Source: Jonesia denitrificans DSM 20603 (GTDB lineage Bacteria; Actinomycetota; Actinomycetes; Actinomycetales; Cellulomonadaceae). Taken from it: a stretch of DNA of 64,000 bases. The notes under the pieces were generated by a model, which saw only the letters and a list, made by a program, of their open reading frames with translations, did no database searches and was not told where the DNA came from. How positions within the stretch are numbered: position 1 is the stretch's first letter; every line of letters starts with the position of its first letter. Location: contig NC_013174.1 of NCBI RefSeq assembly GCF_000024065.1, positions 496,001 through 560,000 on the forward strand, written 5' to 3'. A program made the translations under genes and the position numbers. Below are positions 25,886-35,273 of the stretch, one piece after another.

Positions 25886-26566
25886 ATGGCCAGCACGCCA
25901 ACGCCCGGAAGTGACACCACCACTTCCGACACTACTGGCACACCTGACGATGCGCGACGCACCCACCAGCCCACCCGAAGCCGCGAAAACACGCGACTAC
26001 GGCTCCTTGAAGCCGCCGAAAAAGTGTTTGTCGCCAAAGGGTTTGGCGCCACCCGCGTTGACGATCTGGTCAATGAAGCAGGATTCACCCGCGGCGCGTT
26101 CTACTCCAACTTCGACTCCATCGAACAAGTCTTCTTCGACATGTTTGAACGCATGTGCCAAGAACGCATTGACGTCTCGCTTGCCGTCCTGGACGAATTC
26201 CCCGACAACGTAGACCCGCGCATTGCCATCACCGAAGCATTCGACCGGCTCGAAGTGCTCTCTGACAACTGGTATGTCATCCTCCAAGAACTCCACCTCA
26301 TGTCCGTGCGTGTCCCAGGAGCTCGTGACCGGTTGAACTACCACCGCGATGTCTTTGGCCCCCAAGCCCAAGTCATCATTGCGGGGTTCCTCAAAAAATT
26401 CGGCCGCACCGCCAACGTCCCCCTCGGTCAACTCACCGAAGCAGTCGTGGCGCTCTACCTCAACACCATCGTGCTCCGGCTCATGAACGGTGTTGACTAC
26501 AACGGCATTGAAGACTCACGGCGCATGATCGGCGAGATCGCCATGCGATTCTCCGACCCCCTGTGA
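25886..26566 (+). CDS. TetR-family transcriptional repressor
   Basis: A 226-residue TetR protein. The first 35 residues are a Thr/Pro-rich disordered tail; the DNA-binding domain follows (about 40-90) with RLLEAAEKVFVAKGFGATRVDDLVNEAGFTRGAFYSNFDS, a standard TetR helix-turn-helix. The C-terminal ligand domain is all helical. ATG 25886 follows a strong AAGGAGGAC. It is divergent from the MMPL-YhgE operon with a visible dyad in the gap, so it very likely controls that operon and itself. Its 3' end overlaps the convergent polymerase gene by 51 bases. Confidence 0.93.
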   Translation: MASTPTPGSDTTTSDTTGTPDDARRTHQPTRSRENTRLRLLEAAEKVFVAKGFGATRVDDLVNEAGFTRGAFYSNFDSIEQVFFDMFERMCQERIDVSLAVLDEFPDNVDPRIAITEAFDRLEVLSDNWYVILQELHLMSVRVPGARDRLNYHRDVFGPQAQVIIAGFLKKFGRTANVPLGQLTEAVVALYLNTIVLRLMNGVDYNGIEDSRRMIGEIAMRFSDPL

Positions 26567-28276
26567 CACCACCTTTGGGTCAGTGTACGAATCATTGACC
26601 AATACCTTCACCGGGAACTCCACCACGGAGCCAGGAAAAAGGGTCTCCCCGGCTTGTCGGGCAGACACACGCACGACCTCAGCAACCGTCTCCGCCCACT
26701 CCACGGGAGTGTGAATCAACACCTCATCATGCAAAAAGAAAACCAAAGACGGTGCTGATAGCGTCGGATCCCCCAACGACAACTGGTGCAACCGCAACCG
26801 AATCTCCACCATCCACGCCATCGCCCACTCAGCGGCGCTCCCCTGCACAATAAAATTTCGGGTAAACCGCCCATAACTACGACTTCGTAACCGACGCTCA
26901 CGCGCAACATCCGCATCGTCGCTCTCATCAGGGTGCGACACAACGCCAGGCGGCGAAGTGCGCCCCAACCATGTCGTGACCTGCCCGCCACGCTCACCTA
27001 CCCGCGCAGCAGACTCCACCATGGCCATCGCTGTTGGAAAAGCCTGACGGAACTGCGGCAAGACCTGCGCGGACACTCCCGTGGTCCCGCCATACATGGC
27101 CCCCAACATGCCGTACTTCGCATGTTCTCTGCTGGGCACCACACCGGCATCAGCAATCCGCTGATACATGTCGCCTCCACGTCCAGCCTCCGCCATCGCT
27201 GCGTCACCTGACATGGCAGCAAGCACACGCGGTTCAAGCTGAGAGGCATCCGCGATCACAAACGTGAACCCGTCACCAGCACGGGCTGCCCCACGAATCG
27301 CCCTCGGTAACTGCAACGCCCCGCCACCGTCGGCGCCCCACCGCCCCGTGACCACACCCCCAGGGGTGTACACGGGGCGGTAACGGCCATCGCTGACCCA
27401 CTCATCCAGCCACGCCCACCCATGCGCGGTCCACAACCGGGCAAGGTGTTTATACCGTTCCAACGGTGCCAACGCCGGGTGCCGATGCTCACGCAACGCC
27501 CACTTACTCGTGGTTGTCACAGGGATACCCGCAGAGTTCAAAGCCCGCAACAAGTCCTTGGGCGAATCAGGATTCAGCTCTGGTGCATCAAGTAGCCTTC
27601 GTAACTCCTGCGCGACCGCCTCAAGGGCGGCCGGGCGAACCCCAACTGCGGGACGCTCACCCAACTGTTCTCGCAACAACGCCTCATGATGATCCCGATC
27701 CCAAGGCACCCCCACGGCGTACATCTCACGAGCAATCAACGCCCCTGCTGACTCCAACGCCATCAAAAAACTCAACCGCTGGCGCCACCCATTACCCGCA
27801 GTACGCAACACCCGCATCTGCCGTTCCAACTCCGCCACACAATCGGGGGTCACCTCGCTGTGGGACTCATCAAACAACACGTCCTGGCGTGCCGCGACCG
27901 GAGTGGGCCCATCCCACCACGCAAGTTCCTGTGCCCCTTGCTCAGCCTGGGACGAGGGCGCCCGAAACACCGAAGAATCTACCCACGCCGCACGTGACAA
28001 AATCGCCCGTGACAGGCGAAGATCATGACACTTTGCCACCCACACGCCCCGTGCAAGAAGAAAGTCATATACCACAGAGGTATCCGCCCACACCCACCGG
28101 GGGCGGTCGATCTCCCGGTCAGTCACCCACGCAACGCAGTCCGCGGCACTGAGGACAACGGGTGCATCAGCATGAACCTGACCCGACACCGGATCAACCT
28201 GACACGGAACCGCCCGCACACACGGTGCTGATGGGTCAGCGTCCCCAGCACTCATGAGCTCCACAACGATGTACAC
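26516..28276 (-). CDS. Stand-alone family A DNA polymerase (PolA-like, no 5' nuclease domain)
   Basis: About 586 residues. The C-terminal half has the family A motifs: A, IADASQLEPRVLAAMSGD (near 342); B, REHAKYGMLGAMYGGTTG (near 386); and C, FFLHDEVLIHTP (near 513). The N-terminal part corresponds to the 3'-5' exonuclease region but I do not see the full acidic set, so proofreading is doubtful. There is no 5'-3' nuclease domain, unlike PolI. Actinobacteria carry such a second gene, usually annotated bifunctional exonuclease/polymerase; its role is unclear. The start is uncertain: GTG 28276 or 28279 is preferred over a TTG at 28366 that would begin beside the glpK terminator hairpin. It overlaps tetR convergently. 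Confidence 0.85.
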   Translation of the reverse strand: MYIVVELMSAGDADPSAPCVRAVPCQVDPVSGQVHADAPVVLSAADCVAWVTDREIDRPRWVWADTSVVYDFLLARGVWVAKCHDLRLSRAILSRAAWVDSSVFRAPSSQAEQGAQELAWWDGPTPVAARQDVLFDESHSEVTPDCVAELERQMRVLRTAGNGWRQRLSFLMALESAGALIAREMYAVGVPWDRDHHEALLREQLGERPAVGVRPAALEAVAQELRRLLDAPELNPDSPKDLLRALNSAGIPVTTTSKWALREHRHPALAPLERYKHLARLWTAHGWAWLDEWVSDGRYRPVYTPGGVVTGRWGADGGGALQLPRAIRGAARAGDGFTFVIADASQLEPRVLAAMSGDAAMAEAGRGGDMYQRIADAGVVPSREHAKYGMLGAMYGGTTGVSAQVLPQFRQAFPTAMAMVESAARVGERGGQVTTWLGRTSPPGVVSHPDESDDADVARERRLRSRSYGRFTRNFIVQGSAAEWAMAWMVEIRLRLHQLSLGDPTLSAPSLVFFLHDEVLIHTPVEWAETVAEVVRVSARQAGETLFPGSVVEFPVKVLVNDSYTDPKVVSQGVGESHGDLADHAP

Positions 28277-28368
28277 CACACCATTGTCGCTGCCCCCACT
28301 GACACCAGCGGCCCGCACTGTCCCACCACCACGCGTCCACGCCCACGCGGTGGACAACCACCGCAACG

Positions 28369-28405
28369 CCCAGGGCCGTGGCGCTCAACGCGCCACGGCC
28401 CTGGG
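28369..28405 (-). terminator. Terminator hairpin downstream of glpK
   Basis: A perfect 15-base-pair stem, CCCAGGGCCGTGGCG (28369-28383) and CGCCACGGCCCTGGG (28391-28405), around CTCAACG, 25 bases past the glpK stop. No T-run. It separates the glycerol operon from the polymerase gene on the same strand. Confidence 0.85.
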
Positions 28406-28429
28406 TCATCACTGGTCGTGCTCAACGAC

Positions 28430-29947
28430 CTACTTCACGTCGTCATCAACCCAGTCGAACGTCTTTGTTACAGCTTTCTTCCACAACCGGTACTGACGCT
28501 CACGTTCGGACTGCTTCTCAGCAGGGGCCCAGCGTTTGCCTTCCTTCCAGTTGTTGCGGACGTCGTCTTCCCCATTCCAGAAACCCACCGCAATACCAGC
28601 CGCGTAGGCGGCACCAAGTGCGGTAGTTTCCGCGACCTCAGGTCGAATAACCTCCACATCAAGCTGGTCGCTAATGAACTGCATGAGCAGTTCATTAGCG
28701 ACCATGCCGCCGTCCACTTTGAGCTCAGTCAACGCCACACCAGAATCAGCGTTCATGGCATCAACGACCTCACGGGTCTGGAATGCCACCGACTCAAGAG
28801 CTGCACGGGCAATGTGGTTCTTATTCACGTAGCGGGTTAGACCCACAATCGCGCCACGCGCATCGGAACGCCAGTAGGGCGCAAACAAACCAGAGAACGC
28901 AGGAACCACATAGGCGCCGCCATTGTCATCAACCTTGCGTGCCAAGTACTCCACATCTTGGGCATCTTCAAACAGACCCAAGTTGTCCCGCAACCACTGA
29001 ATCAATGACCCAGTGACCGCAATGGAGCCTTCCAAGGCGTACACGGCGGGCTGGTCACCAATCTTGTAGCACACCGTGGTGAGCAGACCATTCTTCGAGT
29101 GGATCGGTTCGGTACCTGTGTTCATGAGCATGAAGTTGCCAGTACCGTACGTGTTCTTCGCGGTGCCTACCTCAAAACACGCCTGCCCAAACGTGGCAGC
29201 CTGCTGGTCACCCAGAATCCCCGAGATGGGCACACCAGGAACCAGCCCCTGCTTACGACCGTGCCCATACACCTCGGAGGATGACTTAATTTCCGGGAGC
29301 ATGGACATCGGGATCCCCATGACCTCGGCCATGGATTCATCCCACTGCAGGGTTTCAATGTTCATCAACAGTGTACGCGACGCGTTGGTGACATCGGTGA
29401 CGTGGACACCACCGTTGGGGCCACCCGTCATGTTCCACAGCACCCACGAGTCAGTGGTCCCAAACAACAGGTCACCCTTGTCCGCTGCTTCCCGGGCACC
29501 ATCAACATTGTCGAGGATCCACTTGACCTTTGGCCCAGAGAAGTAGGTAGCCAAAGGCAAACCGGTGAGTTTCTTGTACCGGTCTGCGCCTTCGTCCCCA
29601 CCGAGTTCGTCAACAATTTTTTGGGTGCGAGTGTCTTGCCACACAATGGCGTTGTACACCGGTTTCCCGGTGTTTTTGTCCCACACCACAGCTGTTTCAC
29701 GTTGGTTGGTGATCCCTACAGCAGCGACATCATCGTAGGTGGCGTTCCCGCGAGTGAGAGCAAGGCCCACCACTTCGCGCACGTTGTTCCAAATTTGGTC
29801 GGCGTTGTGCTCTACCCACCCTGCTTGCGGGAAGATCTGGTCGTGCTCCAACTGGCCAACCGAGTGGATCGTGCCCTGATGGGTGAACAAAATTGCGCGG
29901 GAGCTTGTTGTTCCTTGGTCGATGGCAAGAACAAATTTCTTGGTCAT
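28430..29947 (-). CDS. glpK: Glycerol kinase
   Basis: Phosphorylates glycerol to sn-glycerol 3-phosphate in the cytoplasm. The 505-residue length is typical. N-terminal [58 protein letters not shown] and the ATP-site region [23 protein letters not shown] are all present. It is the last gene of glpD-glpF-glpK, 36 bases after the glpF stop, and ends before a strong hairpin. The start ATG 29947 is preceded by GAGGGAAACGAC. Probably controlled with the operon by the divergent SorC-type regulator (inference). Confidence 0.97.
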   Translation of the reverse strand: MTKKFVLAIDQGTTSSRAILFTHQGTIHSVGQLEHDQIFPQAGWVEHNADQIWNNVREVVGLALTRGNATYDDVAAVGITNQRETAVVWDKNTGKPVYNAIVWQDTRTQKIVDELGGDEGADRYKKLTGLPLATYFSGPKVKWILDNVDGAREAADKGDLLFGTTDSWVLWNMTGGPNGGVHVTDVTNASRTLLMNIETLQWDESMAEVMGIPMSMLPEIKSSSEVYGHGRKQGLVPGVPISGILGDQQAATFGQACFEVGTAKNTYGTGNFMLMNTGTEPIHSKNGLLTTVCYKIGDQPAVYALEGSIAVTGSLIQWLRDNLGLFEDAQDVEYLARKVDDNGGAYVVPAFSGLFAPYWRSDARGAIVGLTRYVNKNHIARAALESVAFQTREVVDAMNADSGVALTELKVDGGMVANELLMQFISDQLDVEVIRPEVAETTALGAAYAAGIAVGFWNGEDDVRNNWKEGKRWAPAEKQSERERQYRLWKKAVTKTFDWVDDDVK

Positions 29948-29983
29948 GTGTCGTTTCCCTCTTCGTGTCTGACGTGGTTAAGC

Positions 29984-30724
29984 TCAGTAAATTGCTGCGT
30001 ACAAAAGACCTGCGATGACGGCACCAATGCTGGGGCCAACAATAGGAACCCACGAGTAGCCCCAGTCTGATGTCCCCTTGCCCTTGATGGGCAAAATGGC
30101 GTGGGCAATACGGGGACCGAGGTCACGTGCGGGGTTGATCGCGTACCCGGTTGGGCCACCAAGGCCCATACCAATAACCACCACGATGAGTGCCACACCC
30201 AGTGGGCCAATCATCGTTTCGGTGTACCCGGACACCAACACCCAGTACACGAGAACGAAGGTGCCAATGATTTCGGTGACGGTGTTCCAGATCGGGTTGC
30301 GGATCTCCGGTCCAGTGGCGAACACCGCAAGTTTCAAGCCTTGATCCTCGGTTGCATCAAAGTGGTTCTTGTACGCCAACCAGGCAAGGACAGCACCAAT
30401 AAAGGCACCGACCAGTTCAGCGGCAAGGTACACCGCGATGGAGGTAGCGTCGACAGCGATCTGACCGTCCACAAACCACTCGGCACCCGATGCGGCAATA
30501 CCGAGAGTGACAGCTGGGTTGAGGTGGGCGCCGGAGGCGAAAGCCACATACACACCGGCGAACACGGCGAACCCCCACCCAAAGGTGATGAGAACCCAGC
30601 CGGTGGAGTTGCCCTTTGTTTTGGCGAGGACTTGGTTAGCGACTACCCCAGCACCCAAGAGGATGAGGGTGGCGGTTCCGAGGACTTCGGAAAGGAATAC
30701 GTCCCCGAGGGTCATGGTATCCAT
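29984..30724 (-). CDS. glpF: Aquaglyceroporin (glycerol facilitator)
   Basis: A 246-residue MIP channel with about six membrane helices plus two half-helices. Both pore motifs are present: GAHLNPAVTLG and GYAINPARDLGPR; the aspartate after the second NPAR is typical of glycerol-conducting members rather than pure water channels. ATG 30724 is chosen because AGGAACAC precedes it; an in-frame start at 30829 lies within the upstream hairpin. It sits between glpD and glpK, so it supplies glycerol for both. The gap to glpD contains a strong intra-operon hairpin. Confidence 0.95.
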   Translation of the reverse strand: MDTMTLGDVFLSEVLGTATLILLGAGVVANQVLAKTKGNSTGWVLITFGWGFAVFAGVYVAFASGAHLNPAVTLGIAASGAEWFVDGQIAVDATSIAVYLAAELVGAFIGAVLAWLAYKNHFDATEDQGLKLAVFATGPEIRNPIWNTVTEIIGTFVLVYWVLVSGYTETMIGPLGVALIVVVIGMGLGGPTGYAINPARDLGPRIAHAILPIKGKGTSDWGYSWVPIVGPSIGAVIAGLLYAAIY

Positions 30725-30797
30725 GTGTTCCTGCTCTTTCTTGACGTCGTTGTCAATGTTCTCCCGCCGGCACGCGTTGTACACGGTGAATGGGAGG

Positions 30798-30827
30798 GCG
30801 TTGCGGGGGCACGGGCCCCCGCAACGC
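30798..30827 (-). terminator. Hairpin within the glp operon
   Basis: GCGTTGCGGGGGC (30798-30810) and GCCCCCGCAACGC (30815-30827) form a perfect 13-base-pair stem with an ACGG loop, six bases past the glpD stop and before glpF. With no T-run it may act as a partial terminator or as a 3'-end stabiliser, giving different glpD and glpFK levels. Confidence 0.75.
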
Positions 30828-30832
30828 ACGCT

Positions 30833-32581
30833 TTAGGCGAGTCGCTCCATCGGGGCGATCTCAGTGGCGCGCAACCGCACCTTTTCTGCCGCAGCATCGT
30901 CGAGTTCTTGTTCAGCGGCTTCTTCAGCGTCGATGCGTTCCAGGTAGGACCGCTTTTCTTGGGCGCGACGGTCCTCGTCCCACCCAAGGGCCTCGCCGAC
31001 GATCTCGGTGATCTCGTCGATTGCGGCCCGCCCCTTATCCGCGTACTCATAGATGATGCGGGTTCGGTGCAGCATGACATCCTCAAGGTGAATGACACCC
31101 TCGTTGTGCGCCGCATACCAAATTTCGGCTCGCAAGTAGGCATCTGCGTGCGTGAGGGGTTCTGCCAGCGAAGGGTCTTGGCCACAGGCCGCAGCGATTT
31201 CGTTGATCATCGAGCCGTAGCGGTGAAGCAGGTGGGCGATCATCTGCTTCGACCAGCCAAAACGCTTGGACAGTGCCTTGGCTTGATTGGTCATGGCTGC
31301 CAACCCCACTGCACCAAGCAGGGGGATGTTGTTGGTGACTGATGGGCGTGCGGATGCTTCTGGGCCAAGGGCAAAGTCCACCGCGTCTTCTGCCATGACC
31401 CGGTAGGTGGTGAGTTTCCCACCCGCGATCACGGTGAATCCTGGGTTTGGGGAAGCAACTGTGTGCTCACGCGAAACCTTTGCCGATGAGGTGCCCTCTT
31501 TGGTCCCTGGTTGCAGCAGAGGCCGTAACCCAGCCCAGGTCCCGATGATGTCGTCCCGGGTCAATGGGTCTTGCAGGACCGCGTTGGCATGATCCAGGAC
31601 GTAGTCGATGTCTTCTGCGGTGGCGACCGGGTGTTGAAGGTCGTGCTCCCACGGGGTGTCGGTGGTTCCGATCACCCAGTACCGTGACCAGGGGATCACA
31701 AAGAGAACTGACTTTTCGGTTTGCAAAATCAGGCCCGCGTTGCCCTTGATTCGGTCACGGGGCACCACAATGTGGATGCCCTTGGACGCAAGGACCTTCA
31801 GGCCGCCGGTGCCACCGGCCAGTGCTTCTGTTTCCTCGGTCCACACACCGGTGGAGTTGATGACATGCCGTGCATGCACGGTGAAAGTGTCGCCGGTTTC
31901 AAGGTCTTTAAGAACTGCGCCGTTGACTCGGCCAGCCGGTGATTTGGTCAGTTCAACAACTTGAGTCCGGGAGCAGGCGTGAGCACCGTAGGACACGGCA
32001 GTGCGGGTGAGGGTGAGGACAAGACGTGCGTCGTCGACGGACCCGTCGTAGTACTCGATCGCTCCAACAGCAGCGTCGTGACGCAGCGAGGGAAAGCGGC
32101 GTTCCATGGATTTGCGGCCGTGGTGCCGGTGGAACGGCATCGCCCGTTTCCCTGGGGCAAGCGAGGCAAGAATGTCATAGAGCATGATGCCCGCGCCAAT
32201 GTAGGGGCGCTCGTACTGTTTGATGAGGGGGAACAAGAAGGGCACCGGTTTGACCAGGTGTGGGGCCAACTTGTTGATGAGCAGGTCTCGTTCAGTGAGT
32301 GCTTCATGAACAAGAGAGAAGTCCAGCATTTGCAGGTACCGCAAACCACCGTGGACAAGTTTAGAAGAGCGGCTTGACGTCCCCGATGCCCAGTCTTGTG
32401 CCTCGATGATCGCAGTGTCGAGCCCACGGGTGACTGCGTCAAGTGCTGTCCCTGCACCGGTGACCCCGCCACCAATGATGAGGACGTCTAACGGCTCCTC
32501 AGGTGTGGTGGCCTTTAATGCTTCCAGGGATCGAATTCTGGTTTCGGGCGTCATTGCCGTGCTGGCTGTCAGGGCTGACAT
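30833..32581 (-). CDS. glpD: FAD-dependent glycerol-3-phosphate dehydrogenase
   Basis: Oxidises glycerol 3-phosphate to dihydroxyacetone phosphate at the inner face of the membrane, passing electrons to quinones. The 582-residue length fits GlpD. The FAD motif VLIIGGGVTGAGTALDAV is at about residues 33-51, followed by SGTSSRSSKLVHGGLRYL, a family signature, and the C-terminal helical domain. ATG 32581 follows GGAAGGTGACAC. It is the first gene of glpDFK and is divergent from the SorC-type regulator with a palindrome in the 92-base gap. Confidence 0.96.
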   Translation of the reverse strand: MSALTASTAMTPETRIRSLEALKATTPEEPLDVLIIGGGVTGAGTALDAVTRGLDTAIIEAQDWASGTSSRSSKLVHGGLRYLQMLDFSLVHEALTERDLLINKLAPHLVKPVPFLFPLIKQYERPYIGAGIMLYDILASLAPGKRAMPFHRHHGRKSMERRFPSLRHDAAVGAIEYYDGSVDDARLVLTLTRTAVSYGAHACSRTQVVELTKSPAGRVNGAVLKDLETGDTFTVHARHVINSTGVWTEETEALAGGTGGLKVLASKGIHIVVPRDRIKGNAGLILQTEKSVLFVIPWSRYWVIGTTDTPWEHDLQHPVATAEDIDYVLDHANAVLQDPLTRDDIIGTWAGLRPLLQPGTKEGTSSAKVSREHTVASPNPGFTVIAGGKLTTYRVMAEDAVDFALGPEASARPSVTNNIPLLGAVGLAAMTNQAKALSKRFGWSKQMIAHLLHRYGSMINEIAAACGQDPSLAEPLTHADAYLRAEIWYAAHNEGVIHLEDVMLHRTRIIYEYADKGRAAIDEITEIVGEALGWDEDRRAQEKRSYLERIDAEEAAEQELDDAAAEKVRLRATEIAPMERLA

Positions 32582-32649
32582 GTGTCACCTTCCGGGTGGG
32601 ATGTGTTCGGTACAAATATTCAGGGTGGCGAACGGCTGCGCAACCGCTG

Positions 32650-32663
32650 TGCACATATGTGCA
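32650..32663. promoter_or_regulatory. Palindromic operator in the glpD-regulator gap
   Basis: TGCACATATGTGCA is an exact 14-base palindrome in the gap between divergent glpD (start 32581) and the SorC-type gene (start about 32674). Its position and symmetry make it the likely site for that regulator. Confidence 0.65.
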
Positions 32664-32673
32664 ACACTGGGGT

Positions 32674-33630
32674 GTGGTGTATCGCGATCAAGATGTCCTT
32701 AAGGCTGCGTCAATGTACTACCTCCAAGACGTCAAAATGGAGACCATTGCACGCCACTTAGGGACCTCACGCTCAACCGTCTCCCGCATGATTAAAGCTG
32801 CCCGTGAGACAGGCCTTGTTGAAATCAATCTTCGCCCAACTCACTCCCGCGCGCCTGGGATACGGCAATACCTCCGCGAACGATGGGGCGTGGAAGCCTT
32901 CGTCGTCCCCGTACTCGACTCCACCTCCCACGAGGCACGACTAGACCAAGTTGCACTGACGTGCGCCCGACTCCTTGCTTCATGGCTGCAATCCGAAATG
33001 GTGCTGTCCATCGCCTGGGGAACCACCACATCGGCTATCGCCCGCCACTTGCCCGCAAAACCCATCCACGGGGCGATCGTTGTCCAACTCAACGGGGCAG
33101 CCAACACCCGCACATCAGGAGTCGCCTACGCAGGAGACCTCCTGGCCGCCTTCGCCGACGCGTTTGACGCCCACTCCGTGTACTTCCCCGTCCCCGCATT
33201 CTTCGACTACGAAGAAACAAAAGACGCGATGTGGCGGGAACGCTCCGTACGCCGTGTCCTTGACGTCCAAGCCCAAACCGATATCGCCTTGTTCTCCGTA
33301 GGAGCCACCACAGGGGCGCTCCCCTCCCACGTCTACTCCGCCGGCTACCTCGAACCCGAAGACATCGCAGTCCTCGACACCGAAGGCGTCGTCGGCGATG
33401 TCTGCACCGTCTTCCTCCGAGCAGACGGAACCTACGCCGATATCCCCATCAACCGCCGAGCAACCGGCCCCACACCCGACCAACTCACAACCTTCCCACG
33501 CCGAGTATGCGCAGTAGCAGGTGACAACAAAGTTCCCGCACTTCTCGCCGCACTCCAAGCAGGCGTCATCACCGACCTCGTCATCGACGAAGTCACCGCA
33601 ACCCGCCTGCTCACAATAACCACGACATAA
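32674..33630 (+). CDS. SorC/DeoR-type sugar-binding transcriptional regulator
   Basis: About 318 residues, the usual size for the family. An N-terminal helix-turn-helix (YYLQDVKMETIARHLGTSRSTVSRMIKAARETGLVEI, about 13-50) is followed by the phosphosugar-binding domain, with LSIAWGTTTSAIARHL and IALFSVGATTG as effector-site loops. The start is a GTG at 32674 or 32677; starts further left would run through the operator and add an atypical Trp/Cys-rich tail. There is no clear ribosome site, so the message may be leaderless. Divergent from glpDFK, so it probably senses glycerol 3-phosphate or a related phosphate and controls that operon (inference). Confidence 0.85.
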   Translation: MVYRDQDVLKAASMYYLQDVKMETIARHLGTSRSTVSRMIKAARETGLVEINLRPTHSRAPGIRQYLRERWGVEAFVVPVLDSTSHEARLDQVALTCARLLASWLQSEMVLSIAWGTTTSAIARHLPAKPIHGAIVVQLNGAANTRTSGVAYAGDLLAAFADAFDAHSVYFPVPAFFDYEETKDAMWRERSVRRVLDVQAQTDIALFSVGATTGALPSHVYSAGYLEPEDIAVLDTEGVVGDVCTVFLRADGTYADIPINRRATGPTPDQLTTFPRRVCAVAGDNKVPALLAALQAGVITDLVIDEVTATRLLTITTT

Positions 33631-33650
33631 CAAACACACCCGCGTAATCT

Positions 33651-34193
33651 GTGAAGGTGACATCACCAGTGTTCCAGCTGCGCCCAGCAGCCCCCCGCGA
33701 CGTCAGAGCAATCCGCGAACTTGTTGAACCCTACGCACACGAGCGCATCCTTATCGCGAAAGAAGCAGTCGCCTACTACGAAGCCATCCAAGAATTTGTT
33801 GTCGCCCACCCTATGGGAGAGCCACACACCATCATCGGATGCGGTGCACTCCACGTCATGTGGGAAGACCTCGCCGAAATCCGCACCCTCGCCGTCTCAC
33901 AACACCACCGCGGCCACGGAATTGGTGACGCACTCGTCACCGAACTCCTCCACCGCGCCCACACCATGCAACTCAGCCGAGTCTTCTGCCTCACCTTCGA
34001 AGTCGACTTCTTCACCCGCCACGGATTCCACCCCATCGACGGCACCCCCGTCTCCACCGAGGTCTACGCCGAACTCCTACGCTCCCACGACGACGGAATC
34101 GCCGAGTTCCTCGACCTTGCCCGCGTCAAACCCAACACCCTCGGCAACACCCGCATGCTCATCGAACTCAACGAGCACCCACCCCACCCGTAG
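33651..34193 (+). CDS. GNAT acetyltransferase, ArgA-like (amino-acid N-acetyltransferase)
   Basis: A 180-residue single-domain GNAT protein. The acetyl-CoA loop QHHRGHGIGDALVTELLHRA (motif A) lies near residues 84-103, after IGCGALHVMWEDLAEIRTLAV; the C-terminal region has FTRHGFHPIDG. This matches the short N-acetylglutamate synthase-type enzymes of actinobacteria, which start arginine synthesis, though other substrates are possible. GTG 33651 is used; a GTG at 33669 with GAAGGTGAC upstream is an alternative. It starts 20 bases after the SorC-type gene and overlaps the convergent mutY end by 26 bases. Confidence 0.82.
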   Translation: MKVTSPVFQLRPAAPRDVRAIRELVEPYAHERILIAKEAVAYYEAIQEFVVAHPMGEPHTIIGCGALHVMWEDLAEIRTLAVSQHHRGHGIGDALVTELLHRAHTMQLSRVFCLTFEVDFFTRHGFHPIDGTPVSTEVYAELLRSHDDGIAEFLDLARVKPNTLGNTRMLIELNEHPPHP

Positions 34194-35103
34194 CCACCAC
34201 CACATCAGGAAGATGGAAGACACCTGCCGTTTCTTCCACCAAACCATCCGCCACCAACGACTCCACACACGCGGACAACTGCTCGGGGTCCGCAACCCAC
34301 AAACCAGCAACCTCATCACGACTCGCACACCGATGCGCTCGCAGGTGAGCCATGATGATGCCACGCACCTGCCGGTTCGTGCCGGCAAAGCGTTGCGGAC
34401 GACGAATGGGCGCGTGCTCGTCATCGGGATAGCCTGCCTCCCGCCACCCGCACAGGTGCGCGATCGGGCATTGGTCACACCGAGGTGTCCGAGCTGTGCA
34501 CACCAACGAACCAAACTCCATGGACGCAACCGCCCACCGTGCGGCGTCCTGGTCTGCTAGCGGGGCGAGCGCATCGGCTAGCTCCCACTCATGGCGCCGG
34601 GGCGACGGCGGCGGAAGAGCAACCCCTGCAAACACTCGCGCAATCACCCGACGCACGTTGGTGTCAAGAACCACTGCACGCCGGTGAAAGGCAAACGCCA
34701 CAATAGCGGCCGCCGTGTAGGAACCAATCCCTGGCAGTGCACGCAGCTCTTCCTCCGTAGCGGGAACTTCACCGTGGTGACGTTCGGTGATGACACGAGC
34801 ACATTCGTGCAAGCGCAGTGCACGACGCGGGTAACCCAACGTTCCCCACTCGGTGAGGACCACATCACGAGATGCAGCAGCCATGTGGGCGGGCGTGGGC
34901 CACATCGTCATCCATCGCTCCCACCTGGGAGCAACACGTGCCACGGGGGTTTGTTGGGACATCACCTCACTGACCAAAACCCCCCACGGTGTTGTGCCTG
35001 GGCGCCGCCACGGCAGATCGCGTTCAGCGCCGTCGAACCACGCAGACAACTGGGCGTGAACTTCGTCAACATGCGGTGGTGTGGTGTGTGGTGCTGGGGG
35101 CAT
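34168..35103 (-). CDS. mutY: A/G-specific adenine glycosylase
   Basis: Removes adenine mispaired with 8-oxoguanine. About 311 residues. The catalytic glutamate is in VSEVMSQQTPVARV, the helix-hairpin-helix is LPGIGSYTAAAI, the catalytic aspartate is in VVLDTNVRRVIARV, and the 4Fe-4S cluster cysteines are C-x6-C-x2-C-x5-C in CTARTPRCDQCPIAHLC. In place of the NUDIX-like 8-oxoG recognition domain of E. coli MutY there is a shorter tail (about 240-310) with a helical, winged-helix-like pattern. ATG 35103 is preferred to a GTG at 35118. Located beside disA and radA, a common actinobacterial repair neighbourhood. Confidence 0.94.
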   Translation of the reverse strand: MPPAPHTTPPHVDEVHAQLSAWFDGAERDLPWRRPGTTPWGVLVSEVMSQQTPVARVAPRWERWMTMWPTPAHMAAASRDVVLTEWGTLGYPRRALRLHECARVITERHHGEVPATEEELRALPGIGSYTAAAIVAFAFHRRAVVLDTNVRRVIARVFAGVALPPPSPRRHEWELADALAPLADQDAARWAVASMEFGSLVCTARTPRCDQCPIAHLCGWREAGYPDDEHAPIRRPQRFAGTNRQVRGIIMAHLRAHRCASRDEVAGLWVADPEQLSACVESLVADGLVEETAGVFHLPDVVVATGGVGAR

Positions 35104-35273
35104 GGCGCCTATTGTCACATGTCAGCAATGGGGAGAGCTGGGGGCGCGTCGGCGACAATGCGCGCGTTGCGGAACGGCAGCACGTCACTTCCCAGGTGCC
35201 GTGTGTGAGGAGAAATTGTGACGAAGCGGCGTGGCGCACATCACGATTGGGTGGGTGTCGTTACCGTACAACC

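Noticed and set aside
27466-28152. A 228-codon Pro/Thr-rich frame antisense to the polymerase gene
   Set aside because: Composition is typical of a GC-rich shadow frame and the polymerase motifs are intact on the other strand.
30101-31342. A 413-codon open frame on the + strand across glpF and glpD
   Set aside because: It is antisense to two clearly identified genes, has low-complexity composition and no ribosome site; it is a by-product of their codon use.
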